DNA of 64,000 bases. Source: Clostridioides difficile ATCC 9689 = DSM 1296 (lineage in GTDB: Bacteria > Bacillota > Clostridia > Peptostreptococcales > Peptostreptococcaceae). Each line of letters opens with the position of its first letter. The first letter of the stretch is position 1. A program made the position numbers and the translations under genes. Below are positions 9,524 to 18,579 of this stretch, piece after piece. The stretch spans positions 1,426,001-1,490,000 of the forward strand of contig NZ_CP011968.1 of the NCBI RefSeq assembly GCF_001077535.1. The letters run 5' to 3'. The notes beneath the pieces were generated by a model. It had not been told where the DNA came from. It made no database searches and saw only the letters and a program-made list of their open reading frames with translations.

Positions 9524-10851
9524 AAATAGCATTGGAATCATTAGGATGCTCAAAAAATTTAGTAGATGCAGAAATAATGATGGGAATTTTAAATAACAAA
9601 GGCTATAAATTAATTGGAGATTTTGAAGAAGCTGATGTAATTATAGTAAATACATGTGGGTTTATAGAGTCAGCTAAACAAGAATCTATAGATACGATAA
9701 TAAACTTTGCAGAGTTAAAAAAAACTGGCAATTTAAAGTTGTTGATAGTAACAGGGTGTCTAGCCCAAAGATATTCTGAAGAATTAAAAACTGAAATTCC
9801 TGAAATAGATGCTATAGTAGGAACAGGAAGCTATCAAAATATAGATAAAATACTTAAAGAATTAAGTGAAATGCATCAAATTGTAAGCCTTAATGATATA
9901 GAGTTTGTATTTAATGAAGATTTACCAAGATATATATCTACACCTAGCTATATGGCCTATTTAAAAATTGGAGAAGGATGCTCCAATAATTGTACTTATT
10001 GTATAATACCAAAACTAAGAGGTAAATATAGAAGTAGAAAATTTGAAGATATAATTAAAGAAGCTAAGAAATTAGCTGAATCTGGAGTAAAAGAACTTGT
10101 GGTTATAGCACAGGATACGACAAAGTATGGTTTTGATTTATATGGAAAAGAAAGATTATCAGAACTTTTAGAAGAACTTGCAAAAATAGATGGATTTAAG
10201 TGGATAAGGGTTATGTATTCATATCCAGAATCTATAACAGAAGAATTGATACAAGTTATAAAGAAATATGATAATATATGTAGTTACTTTGATATGCCAA
10301 TACAGCATGCAAGTAACAATATTTTAAAATTAATGAATAGAAAAACTACTAAAGAAGATATATTAAATAAAATCAATCTGATAAGAAGTAATATACCAGA
10401 TGCTATACTTAGAACTACAATAATAGTAGGGTTTCCTGGTGAAACAGAAGATGACTTCAAACAACTTGTGGACTTTGTTGAAGAGGTTAAATTTGATAGA
10501 CTTGGTGCATTTGCATATTCAAGAGAAGAAGATACACCAGCAGATAGATTACCAAACCATATAGATGAAGAAGTAAAAATACAAAGAAGAGATACTTTAA
10601 TGATGATTCAACAAAAAATATCTGAAGAACTTAATGACAAAAAGATAGGAAAAACTTATGAGGTGTTAATAGAAGAACAGATAGAAGATAATGTATATAC
10701 AGGAAGAACACAAGGTGATGCAGAAGAAATTGACAGTATAGTGTATGTAAAAAGTGTAGACAATCTTGAAGTAGGAGAATTTGTAAGTGTTCAAATAAAT
10801 GATGCAATGGAATACGATTTAATGGGAGATGTTTTATATGAACTTGCCTAA
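9517..10851 (+). CDS. rimO: Ribosomal protein S12 methylthiotransferase RimO
   Basis: Radical-SAM enzyme that adds a methylthio group to a conserved aspartate of ribosomal protein S12. Three N-terminal cysteines (C11, C47, C81) bind one [4Fe-4S] cluster. The radical-SAM triad CSNNCTYC (C155, C159, C162) binds the other. A TRAM domain forms the C-terminus (about 380-444). Its 444 residues are standard for the family. The ATG lies inside mnmH with a 7-base overlap, so the two modification genes are coupled. RimO is distinguished from its paralogue MiaB by the short N-terminus and the SLGCSKNLVDAE opening. Confidence 0.94.
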   Translation: MLKIALESLGCSKNLVDAEIMMGILNNKGYKLIGDFEEADVIIVNTCGFIESAKQESIDTIINFAELKKTGNLKLLIVTGCLAQRYSEELKTEIPEIDAIVGTGSYQNIDKILKELSEMHQIVSLNDIEFVFNEDLPRYISTPSYMAYLKIGEGCSNNCTYCIIPKLRGKYRSRKFEDIIKEAKKLAESGVKELVVIAQDTTKYGFDLYGKERLSELLEELAKIDGFKWIRVMYSYPESITEELIQVIKKYDNICSYFDMPIQHASNNILKLMNRKTTKEDILNKINLIRSNIPDAILRTTIIVGFPGETEDDFKQLVDFVEEVKFDRLGAFAYSREEDTPADRLPNHIDEEVKIQRRDTLMMIQQKISEELNDKKIGKTYEVLIEEQIEDNVYTGRTQGDAEEIDSIVYVKSVDNLEVGEFVSVQINDAMEYDLMGDVLYELA

Positions 10852-11380
10852 CAAGTTAACTTTGTTTAGAATATTTTTAATACCAGTATTTGTTTTAATT
10901 ATGTTGCTCAATGTACCAAATAAATTTTTAATAGCTTGTATTATTTTTATAATAGCTTCAATTACTGATGCTTTAGATGGAAAAATAGCTAGAAAATACA
11001 ATCTAGTCACTGACTTTGGAAAATTTATGGACCCATTAGCAGATAAGTTATTGGTTATTTCAGCACTTACATGTATGATAGAAGACCATCTTGTAAGTAG
11101 TTGGATGGTAATTATAATAGTGGCTAGAGAGCTTACAGTTAGCATATTAAGAGCTATAGCTGCTGCTGATGGAAAAGTAATTGCTGCTGGAAACAGTGGA
11201 AAACTTAAAACGATAACTCAAATGGTATCTATAGTGTTTTTATTGTTAGGTGCTCAGTTTGAAAATGTATTGATATTAAATATTGGTGAAATTCTCATTC
11301 TTATAGCTACACTACTTACATTATATTCTGGATGGGAATATCTATATAAAAATAAAGAGCTTTTTATGTCTTCTAAGTAA
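10838..11380 (+). CDS. pgsA: CDP-diacylglycerol--glycerol-3-phosphate 3-phosphatidyltransferase
   Basis: Makes phosphatidylglycerolphosphate, the committed step to the acidic phospholipids phosphatidylglycerol and cardiolipin. It is an integral membrane protein of 180 residues with about five or six helices. The CDP-alcohol phosphotransferase signature DG-x2-AR-x8-G-x3-D-x3-D is complete (DGKIARKYNLVTDFGKFMDP then LADK). An ATG at 10829 is also in frame, but the SD GGGAG at 10824-10828 is correctly spaced only for ATG 10838, giving the family-typical start MNLPNKLTLFRI. The gene overlaps the end of rimO, so it belongs to the same operon. Confidence 0.92.
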   Translation: MNLPNKLTLFRIFLIPVFVLIMLLNVPNKFLIACIIFIIASITDALDGKIARKYNLVTDFGKFMDPLADKLLVISALTCMIEDHLVSSWMVIIIVARELTVSILRAIAAADGKVIAAGNSGKLKTITQMVSIVFLLLGAQFENVLILNIGEILILIATLLTLYSGWEYLYKNKELFMSSK

Positions 11381-11455
11381 AAAATTATGCTTTAATAAAT
11401 AAAAACTAATGATTAATAAATAAAAAATAACAACTTAAAATTTTAAAAATGTAAA

Positions 11456-11487
11456 AAAGGGTATACTATTATAGTATACCTCTTTTC
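11456..11487 (+). terminator. Terminator between pgsA and recA
   Basis: A nine-base perfect stem (11460-11468 with 11472-11480), a three-base loop, A-rich upstream and T-rich downstream flanks. It ends the ftsK-mnmH-rimO-pgsA unit. Confidence 0.8.
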
Positions 11488-11584
11488 ATTTTAAGAATAT
11501 TTTCTTTTGTGTATATAATTATTAATAATGGTTTATAAATAAAATGTAATGAATAAAAATATAATCATTAGTAGCGTTTTTAAA

Positions 11585-11613
11585 TTGACTAGGTTTGATT
11601 TATGTTATATAAT
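11585..11613 (+). promoter_or_regulatory. recA SigA promoter
   Basis: TTGACT (11585-11590), 17-base spacer, TATAAT (11608-11613). This is a near-consensus promoter about 55 bases upstream of recA. Confidence 0.8.
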
Positions 11614-11628
11614 TAATATATAACAAGA

Positions 11629-11640
11629 GAACAAATGTTT
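11629..11640 (+). promoter_or_regulatory. LexA (SOS) box of recA
   Basis: GAACAAATGTTT matches the Gram-positive LexA box GAAC-N4-GTTY. It sits just downstream of the predicted transcription start, where bound LexA would block recA. Confidence 0.75.
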
Positions 11641-11667
11641 GTAGATAAATGAAGGGATGGTATAGAG

Positions 11668-12714
11668 ATGAGTGTAGATCAAGAAAAATTAAAAGCGTTG
11701 AATGAAGCTTTAGGTAAAATTGAAAAAGATTTTGGTAAAGGTTCAGTAATGAAATTGGGAGAAGCAACATCTATGTCTATAGATGTTATATCAACAGGAG
11801 CGATTGGTTTAGACATAGCTATTGGTATAGGAGGTCTACCTAGAGGGAGAATAGTTGAAGTATATGGTCCAGAATCTTCTGGTAAGACTACTGTTGCGCT
11901 TAGTTGTGTAGCATCAGCTCAAAAAGATGGAGGAATAGCTGCATTTATAGATGCAGAACATGCACTTGACCCAGTATATGCAAAAGCTTTGGGTGTGGAT
12001 GTTGATAACCTAATAATATCTCAACCAGATACAGGTGAACAGGCTTTAGAGATAGCAGAGGCATTGATAAGAAGTGGAGCGATAGATATAATAGTAATAG
12101 ACTCAGTAGCAGCATTAGTTCCAAAGGCTGAAATAGATGGAGATATGGGTGATTCTCATGTAGGTTTACAAGCTAGACTTATGTCACAAGCACTTAGAAA
12201 GTTAACTGGTTCAATTAAAAAATCAAATTGTGTTGCTATATTTATAAACCAGTTAAGAGAGAAAGTAGGAATAATGTTTGGAAACCCAGAAACTACTACT
12301 GGAGGACGTGCACTAAAATTCTATTCATCAGTTAGATTGGATGTTAGAAAAATAGATACAATAAAACAAGGTGATAAAGTTATAGGTAGTAGAACTAGAG
12401 TTAAAGTTGTTAAAAACAAAGTAGCACCACCATTTAAGCAAGCTGAATTTGATATAATGTATGGAGAAGGGATTTCAAAAATTGGAGACCTTTTAGATAT
12501 AGCTGCTGATGTAGATATAGTTAAAAAATCAGGTTCATGGTATAGTTACAATGATACTAAACTTGGACAAGGAAGAGAAAATGTTAAAAAATTCTTGGAA
12601 GATAATTTAGATTTAACTACTGAAATAGATGAGAAAGTTAGAGCATTTTACAATTTAAATGAAGAACATGAAGAATCAGGTACTTCAGTATCAAAAGAAA
12701 TTGTAGAAGAATAA
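11668..12714 (+). CDS. recA: Recombinase RecA
   Basis: Forms ATP-dependent filaments on single-stranded DNA, drives homologous pairing, and stimulates LexA self-cleavage in the SOS response. It has 348 residues, a standard length. The Walker A motif GPESSGKTT is near residues 66-74. The [13 protein letters not shown] segment, DNA-binding loops L1 and L2 ([18 protein letters not shown] region) and an acidic C-terminal tail are all present. No intein interrupts it. It is a single-gene unit with its own strong promoter and LexA box. In the SOS frame it may also influence the phage-tail locus at 42-55 kb, though no LexA site was recognised there. Confidence 0.97.
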   Translation: MSVDQEKLKALNEALGKIEKDFGKGSVMKLGEATSMSIDVISTGAIGLDIAIGIGGLPRGRIVEVYGPESSGKTTVALSCVASAQKDGGIAAFIDAEHALDPVYAKALGVDVDNLIISQPDTGEQALEIAEALIRSGAIDIIVIDSVAALVPKAEIDGDMGDSHVGLQARLMSQALRKLTGSIKKSNCVAIFINQLREKVGIMFGNPETTTGGRALKFYSSVRLDVRKIDTIKQGDKVIGSRTRVKVVKNKVAPPFKQAEFDIMYGEGISKIGDLLDIAADVDIVKKSGSWYSYNDTKLGQGRENVKKFLEDNLDLTTEIDEKVRAFYNLNEEHEESGTSVSKEIVEE

Positions 12715-12889
12715 GTAAAAATACAAAAAAATAACTAGTAATTAAAGACATGCCACGCTCCCTATTAGCTTGACACAATGTTGAAAAAATTATAAAATTA
12801 AGTGAGGATAAAATATCTAAATTTAATTTTAATTATTAGGAATATTTTTTAATCATAGTGATGACATTTTGGGATTATTAACGAAGGAG

Positions 12890-14431
12890 GTGGATGTCAT
12901 AGATAGTGTAGTAATGATTGTAATAGGTGCAGCTGTTGGTATTATAGCTGGATATTTTGTTAGAAAAAATATATCTGAAGCAAAAATTGGACAAGCTGAA
13001 AACTTGGCCAAAGAAATAATAGATAAAGCACACCACGACTCAGAAACAGTACAAAAAGAAAAATTACTAGAAGCTAAAGAAGAGATCCATAAGTGGAGAA
13101 CAGAAGCTGAAAGAGAAAACAGAGAAAGAAGAACAGAAGTACAAAAGTATGAAAAAAGAGTAGTACAAAAAGAAGAAGTCTTAGATAGAAAATTACAAAA
13201 TTTAGAATCTAAAGAAGTAAACCTAAGTGAAAAATTAAAGGTAGTGGAAAAGAAAGAAGAAGAAGTTGAAGTAATAAAAACTCAACAGTTAGAAAAATTA
13301 GAAAGTATATCAGGAATTACTTCTGATAAGGCCAAAGAAATCATCTTAACCAATGCGGAGAGAGATGTAAGACGTGAAATGTCTATAATGATAAAAGAGA
13401 TAGAAAGTCAAGCTAAAGAAGAAGCTGATAAGAAATCAAGAGAAATTATAGGATATGCAATTCAAAAATGTGCAGCAGATCACGTAGCCGAAACTACTGT
13501 AACAGTAGTAAGCTTGCCTAATGATGAAATGAAAGGTAGAATAATAGGTAGGGAAGGTAGAAATATAAGGACTTTAGAAACCTTAACAGGTATAGACCTT
13601 ATAATAGATGACACTCCAGAAGCCGTAATTTTATCAGGATTTGATCCAATAAGAAGAGAAATTGCAAGAATTGCTCTAGAAAAATTAATAGCAGATGGAA
13701 GAATACATCCAGCTAGAATTGAAGAAATGGTTGAAAAGGCGAGAAAAGAAGTTGACAATATTATAAAAGAATATGGTGAACAAGCTGCATTTGAAACTAG
13801 TGTACATGGGATTCATCCGGAATTAATAAGATTATTAGGTAGACTTAACTATAGAACTAGTTATGGACAAAATGTACTTAAACATTCTATAGAAGTTGCT
13901 CATATAGCTGGTATAATGGCTGCTGAAATAGGAGCAGATATTAGATTGGCTAAGAGGGCAGGTTTATTACATGATATAGGTAAGGCTGTAGACCATGAAA
14001 TGGAAGGTACACATGTTGAAATAGGTATGGATTTACTTAGACGTTATAAAGAGTCTAAAGAAGTTATACATGCCATGAGTACTCATCATGGAGATTACGA
14101 GCCTCAAACAGTAGAGGCTGTATTAGTTACAGCAGCAGATGCAATATCAGCTGCTAGACCTGGTGCGAGAAGAGAAACTTTAGAAGCATATATAAAGAGA
14201 CTTGAAAAATTAGAAGAAATAGCTAATTCATATGAAGGTGTAGAAAAATCATTTGCTATACAAGCTGGTAGAGAAATAAGAATAATGGTAAAACCAGAAG
14301 CTATAAATGATGAAGAAATACATCTATTGGCTAGAGATATGACTAAGAAAATAGAGGATGAACTTGAATATCCTGGACAAATAAAAGTGAGCATAATAAG
14401 AGAAACAAGAGCTATAGAATATGCAAAGTAA
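12890..14431 (+). CDS. rny: Ribonuclease Y
   Basis: Membrane-anchored endoribonuclease that starts bulk mRNA decay. Order: one N-terminal membrane helix, a long charged coiled coil (roughly the next 130 residues), a KH RNA-binding domain around 210-270 ([14 protein letters not shown]), and the HD phosphohydrolase domain with HDIGK-type metal ligands ([12 protein letters not shown]). The start is unclear. The frame is open from a TTG at 12869 that lacks an SD. The strong SD AGGAGGTG (12885-12892) overlaps the in-frame GTG at 12890 and is ideally placed for an ATA codon at 12899. I list GTG 12890 as the nearest canonical codon. Confidence 0.93.
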
Positions 14432-14480
14432 AAGAAATAATATCTAAATAATAAGAAAATATTTTTAGAAATTTAAATTT

Positions 14481-14515
14481 GCCACAAGATATGATAATAT
14501 ATCTTGTGGCTTTTA
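14481..14515 (+). terminator. Terminator of rny
   Basis: A perfect 12-base stem (14481-14492 with 14499-14510) with a six-base loop, then TTTT. It lies 49 bases after the stop. Confidence 0.85.
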
Positions 14516-15065
14516 AATTGTTTAAGTTTAATTTTATATAATGCAAAAATAATCTAAGTGCTAAAAGTGCTACTTACAAAAGATTAATAAAATAAAGATT
14601 TATATATGGATTATTTATATAATTATCCAAGTTTGTTTGATATAATGAAGTTGTAAAATCAATACTTTACTACAAAATAAATAGTAAATACTACAGTAAA
14701 ATCTAAAAATAGGATATAATAGTATTAATATAAGAAGATTATAAATAAAACCTGCTAATGAAAATAGATTATTTTTAGCAGGTTTTTAAATTTTTTATAA
14801 TAAATCTTATTTTTAGTCAACAAGATTTATTTTTTTTAAAACTTTACTTATTATTTTAAAAATTAATTATGAAATTTATCGTTTTATTATTTACAGAAAG
14901 TATTCTATAACAATAAATATCTATATTTATTGCAAAATTATTTTAGCAGTTTTGTATTTATTTGTATTTATTTTGAATTTATTTACTAAATTTGCCTATA
15001 AAAAGTATATATAAAAATATAGTTCAAAATGGTATAATTAAGTATAACAGAAGGAGGTAATGTAA
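14516..15065. other. 550-base AT-rich intergenic region
   Basis: No open frame of note. It holds a possible -10 (TATAAT 14715-14720) and a strong terminator hairpin (14747-14787), together defining a possible short transcript. The remainder up to the helicase-like gene is very AT-rich with no other clear structure. TATAAT at 15033-15038 may be the -10 of the next gene. Confidence 0.5.
14692..14787 (+). ncRNA. Possible short RNA ending at an orphan terminator
   Basis: TACAGT (14692-14697) and TATAAT (14715-14720) are 17 bases apart. About 30 bases later a hairpin (CCTGCTAA 14751-14758 with TTAGCAGG 14775-14782) runs into five T. The predicted transcript is about 60 bases, mostly the hairpin. 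The -35 is poor, so this is tentative. Confidence 0.3.
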
Positions 15066-16847
15066 GTGAGCCAATACATAAATATAAATTCTCAGTTAGA
15101 CGCCCTAAAATTGAAGGAGTTCGAGAAAATATTTTACGAAAATATCAATGAGGACGTTAAAGTAGTGCCAAAAGTTACTCCTTTTAAAGGAATAAATACC
15201 GATTTGTTGTATGTTAAAGATGGAAGAATTTTATTTATAAAATTTATGGATACAACAGAAGATATATTTTTTATTTTAGAAGAAGAGTTACTTGAAGTTA
15301 TGAATGAGGAATATGAACTTTTGAAACTAAAAATGGGACAAAAGAATAGAAATATAAGTTATAACTACGTTTACATTATGCCATACGTTGAAGTTGAGGA
15401 AACATATGAATTTGAAGAATTTGTTAATAATAATATAATAGATAAAAATAAGCTTCAAGATATAATGAATAAGGGTTCGCTGGAGGAATATCTTAATGAT
15501 GAGAATGATGAAATAAACTTAAATTTATTTTTACTAGATATATGTTCAGAATACTATATAATAAATGATAAACTTCATCTAAATGAAAAATTTAAAAAAA
15601 TTTCATTCTACAATGATGACTATAAGTATACAGCAACTATGATGGAAGACGTTCAAATTAAAGATGTTGTTTCTATTAAATATGGGAATACACTTATTGA
15701 AGGTGGTTCTGGTATAGGCAAAACAGCAATTATGCTTTCTAGGGCTATAAAATTAGCAAAAGTATATCCACATCATAAATTAGTCATATTTACACATACA
15801 AAACAATTGTGCAATGAGCTTCGAGAAAGGATAGAGTTATTATACAAAGATAATAACAATTTAGAAGTTCACACATTTAGTTCTTTTATATTTAAACTAG
15901 CTAAAAAATTCAATTTAATTGTAGATTATAATATGTTAAAAAATGATTACGAAAAGACCTTTAATAATCTTGTAAAACAAGCACAGAACATTATAAAAAA
16001 TAAAAATATGTTCAAGGCTATTTTTATTGATGAAGCAGAAAGCTTTTTAGAGTATGAAATAGATTTTATAAGGGAGTTTTTATATAAAACAAAATTCATA
16101 TTTAATGTATGTTCTTGTAACTCCTTGAATATCTCTAATAGATTGAATATATTTAAAAAATTATATAATGGTATAGAATTTGATGATAAGATTATCTTAA
16201 GTAAAAATTATAGACAAGCTAAAGAGATTGTAGATTTTACAAATAAATTTTCAAATAATTCTAACTCATATATAAACGAATTAAGACCAAATACAGAATT
16301 TAGTACTTTCTTTTATACTAAAGCACTTAGAGGTGGAAATAAGTCTGTTGATATAATAAAAGTAAGTGACCTTGATGACCAAATAAGTTCTGTAATCTGG
16401 GAAATTGAGTATTTAATAAGTAAAAAAGGTCTTGATTATTCTGAAGTTGCTATCGTTTACCCTTACAATAAGAAGAAATTAAAAAGTGGAAAAACCATTT
16501 ACTTTCAATATATGTTAAAAAAAGCATTGGAAGAGGCAAAAATTCCTTATATATGTGCAGAAGATAATTTGACAAATATAAGTAAGAAGGTAGGAACTAC
16601 AATAGCAAATATATATGCAATAAAGAATTTAGAGTATAAAGCGGTAATAGTATGTGAATTAGAGATGTTATATAATCAAACTATAAATGATATTGAACAA
16701 GATTATCAAGTAAATGACTTTGTAGGAGATTTAAATAAGGTTTATTTAGCTATGAGTAGAGCAACAGACTACCTAAGTATAGTAACAACTTTTAATGAAG
16801 AAGCAAGTGATATAATAAGACTTATTACAGAATCAAAAGATATTTAG
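15066..16847 (+). CDS. Divergent UvrD-like superfamily 1 ATPase/helicase
   Basis: Protein of 593 residues with a recognisable SF1 core. Walker A is GGSGIGKTA near 218-226, motif II is IFIDEAES near 321-328 (DEAE where UvrD-type helicases have DExQ), an arginine-containing YRQAKEIVDF segment follows, and the late AMSRATDYLSIV is motif VI. The usual GDxxQ motif III is not visible (the corresponding stretch is NVCSCNSLN). The N-terminal 100 residues resemble a degenerate NERD-type nuclease fold (NTDLLYVKDGRILFIKF), but the expected Glu of the E-x-K pair is Ile. Starts with GTG behind a strong SD (AGGAGG). It stands alone between two terminators. Cellular role unknown. Confidence 0.7.
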   Translation: MSQYININSQLDALKLKEFEKIFYENINEDVKVVPKVTPFKGINTDLLYVKDGRILFIKFMDTTEDIFFILEEELLEVMNEEYELLKLKMGQKNRNISYNYVYIMPYVEVEETYEFEEFVNNNIIDKNKLQDIMNKGSLEEYLNDENDEINLNLFLLDICSEYYIINDKLHLNEKFKKISFYNDDYKYTATMMEDVQIKDVVSIKYGNTLIEGGSGIGKTAIMLSRAIKLAKVYPHHKLVIFTHTKQLCNELRERIELLYKDNNNLEVHTFSSFIFKLAKKFNLIVDYNMLKNDYEKTFNNLVKQAQNIIKNKNMFKAIFIDEAESFLEYEIDFIREFLYKTKFIFNVCSCNSLNISNRLNIFKKLYNGIEFDDKIILSKNYRQAKEIVDFTNKFSNNSNSYINELRPNTEFSTFFYTKALRGGNKSVDIIKVSDLDDQISSVIWEIEYLISKKGLDYSEVAIVYPYNKKKLKSGKTIYFQYMLKKALEEAKIPYICAEDNLTNISKKVGTTIANIYAIKNLEYKAVIVCELEMLYNQTINDIEQDYQVNDFVGDLNKVYLAMSRATDYLSIVTTFNEEASDIIRLITESKDI

Positions 16848-16879
16848 TAAAAAAATATTTGTAATTTAAGAAAATAAAA

Positions 16880-16931
16880 AGAGACTGAGATTTGTAAAAT
16901 AAACTTTACCAATTCAGTCTCTTATTTTTTA
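16880..16931. terminator. Bidirectional terminator between helicase-like gene and lepB
   Basis: GAGACTGA (16881-16888) pairs with TCAGTCTC (16914-16921), with T-rich tracts on both strands. It serves the two converging genes. Confidence 0.8.
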
Positions 16932-17459
16932 GTCTACTTTCCCAATATTATCAAGAGGTAATAGTCTCACCATAACCTTACCAAGAACTTCATTTTCATC
17001 AACCATACCTACATCAGGGAATCTACTATCATTACTATTTTCTCTATTATCTCCCATTGCAAATAGTTTACCTTTTGGAACAACAGTATCTATATCTCCA
17101 GAAGTATAGTTATTGTGTATATATGGTTCATTTAATAATTTTCCATTTACATACACTTTAGAATTTGATATTTTTATTCTGTCACCTTCAGTAGCTATAA
17201 CTCTTTTTATTAAGTCTTTTTTCTTTCCTGTTTCTCCATCAACTAAATTGGTTTTAAAAACTACAATATCGCCTTTTTCAGGTTTACCAACCTTGTATGA
17301 TATCCTATTTAAAATCAGATAATCTTTATCATCTAAAGTAGGATACATTGATTCTCCACTTACAATAGAAGGTCTTATAAATTGTAGAATTACAAATGCA
17401 AGTACAATAGCCATAGCTATTGACTTAATCCAATCAAATATTTCTTTTTTAACACTCAT
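16929..17459 (-). CDS. lepB: Type I signal peptidase
   Basis: Cleaves signal peptides from exported proteins at the outer face of the membrane. It has 176 residues with one N-terminal membrane helix (about 12-30). The catalytic Ser is S37 in SGESMYPTL and the general-base Lys is K85 in LIKRVIATEGD. The family GDNRENSNDSR box is near the C-terminus. The open frame extends six codons upstream, but that extension contains the SD AAGGAG, so the start is the ATG at 17459. It is encoded 39 bases after uppP on the same strand, so the two envelope genes are probably co-transcribed. Confidence 0.94.
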   Translation of the reverse strand: MSVKKEIFDWIKSIAMAIVLAFVILQFIRPSIVSGESMYPTLDDKDYLILNRISYKVGKPEKGDIVVFKTNLVDGETGKKKDLIKRVIATEGDRIKISNSKVYVNGKLLNEPYIHNNYTSGDIDTVVPKGKLFAMGDNRENSNDSRFPDVGMVDENEVLGKVMVRLLPLDNIGKVD

Positions 17460-17498
17460 AACTTTTCTCCTTATCATTTGTTATTAAATTAGAATACA

Positions 17499-18323
17499 TT
17501 ATAATAGAAAGAAATAAGCAAGAACCACTATACCCAAGACTATTCTATAATAACCAAATACTTTGAAGTCATGTTTTTTGATATAGTCCATAAAAAATTT
17601 AATAACTACAATTGAAACAACAAATGCTACTACAGAACCAACACCTAAAATAAGCCATTCAAATCCAGTAAATCCAAATCCAGCTTTTAGAAGTTTTAAT
17701 GCACTAGCTCCAAGCATTGTAGGGATGGCTAAGAAGAATGAAAACTCTGCTGCTACATATCTAGAAGTACCAAGTAATACTGCACCTATTATAGTAGAAC
17801 CAGACCTAGATGTACCTGGTATAAGAGCTAGACACTGGAATAATCCTATACAAAGAGCTAATTTATATGTAACTTGAGAAAAATCTTTATACTTAGGTTT
17901 TTTATTTCTCTTTTCAAGCCCTATCATTATTATACCATATACAATAAGAGCAATAGCAACTACTGTTGAATTAAAGAATAATCTATCTATATCATCTTCA
18001 AACAGTATTCCAATAACTCCAGATGGTATAACTGCAATTATAACCTTAAGCCATAAACGGACTGTTTCTTTTTTCTGCTTAATATTCTTTGCGCTATCAA
18101 AAGGATTTAATTTTCTAAAAAATATAACAAGTACAGCTAATATTGAACCAAATTGAATTACAACTAAAAATGTACTTATAAATGTATTTGAAAAATTCAA
18201 TTTTATAAACTCATCAACTAATATCATATGCCCTGTACTACTTACTGGTAGCCATTCTGTTATTCCCTGAACTATGCCCAAAATGACTGCCTTAAAAATT
18301 TCAAGCAAACTAAATGTTTCCAA
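17499..18323 (-). CDS. uppP: Undecaprenyl-diphosphatase (bacitracin resistance, BacA/UppP)
   Basis: Dephosphorylates undecaprenyl pyrophosphate so that the lipid carrier of cell-wall precursors is recycled. High levels give bacitracin resistance. It is a polytopic membrane protein of 274 residues with the two conserved boxes ITEWLPVSSTGHM and PGTSRSGST. The longest frame begins at a TTG (18344), but the SD GGAGG lies inside that stretch. The TTG at 18323, nine bases after it, fits better. Its promoter carries a dyad shared with the padR promoter (see 18404-18432), which predicts control by the PadR protein at 30.1 kb. Confidence 0.93.
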   Translation of the reverse strand: METFSLLEIFKAVILGIVQGITEWLPVSSTGHMILVDEFIKLNFSNTFISTFLVVIQFGSILAVLVIFFRKLNPFDSAKNIKQKKETVRLWLKVIIAVIPSGVIGILFEDDIDRLFFNSTVVAIALIVYGIIMIGLEKRNKKPKYKDFSQVTYKLALCIGLFQCLALIPGTSRSGSTIIGAVLLGTSRYVAAEFSFFLAIPTMLGASALKLLKAGFGFTGFEWLILGVGSVVAFVVSIVVIKFFMDYIKKHDFKVFGYYRIVLGIVVLAYFFLL

Positions 18324-18403
18324 ATCAAAATACCTCCAATACAAATTTATAGTAGCATATTTTATTCATAGATTAATAAAAAAATGCCACCTTTTACTAA
18401 CTT

Positions 18404-18432
18404 ATAATACCATAGTACTGTGTAGTGCACAA
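18404..18432 (-). promoter_or_regulatory. Predicted uppP promoter with operator dyad in the spacer
   Basis: On the minus strand, TTGTGC (18432-18427), 17 bases, TATTAT (18409-18404). The spacer holds the dyad ACACAGTACTATGG (18423-18410). The padR promoter at 30048-30076 has the same -35, -10, spacing and dyad core. Confidence 0.7.
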
Positions 18433-18579
18433 TGGAAGATTGATATTTTCATAAAACCTTCATAATATAACAAAATAAACTTAAAAGTTATCTATTGAAT
18501 AAGGGGTATATTTGAGGGGGAAATATATGGTATAGTAAAAGTATAGCTATTTTATTTTATGAAAAGGAAAGGAGTTATT

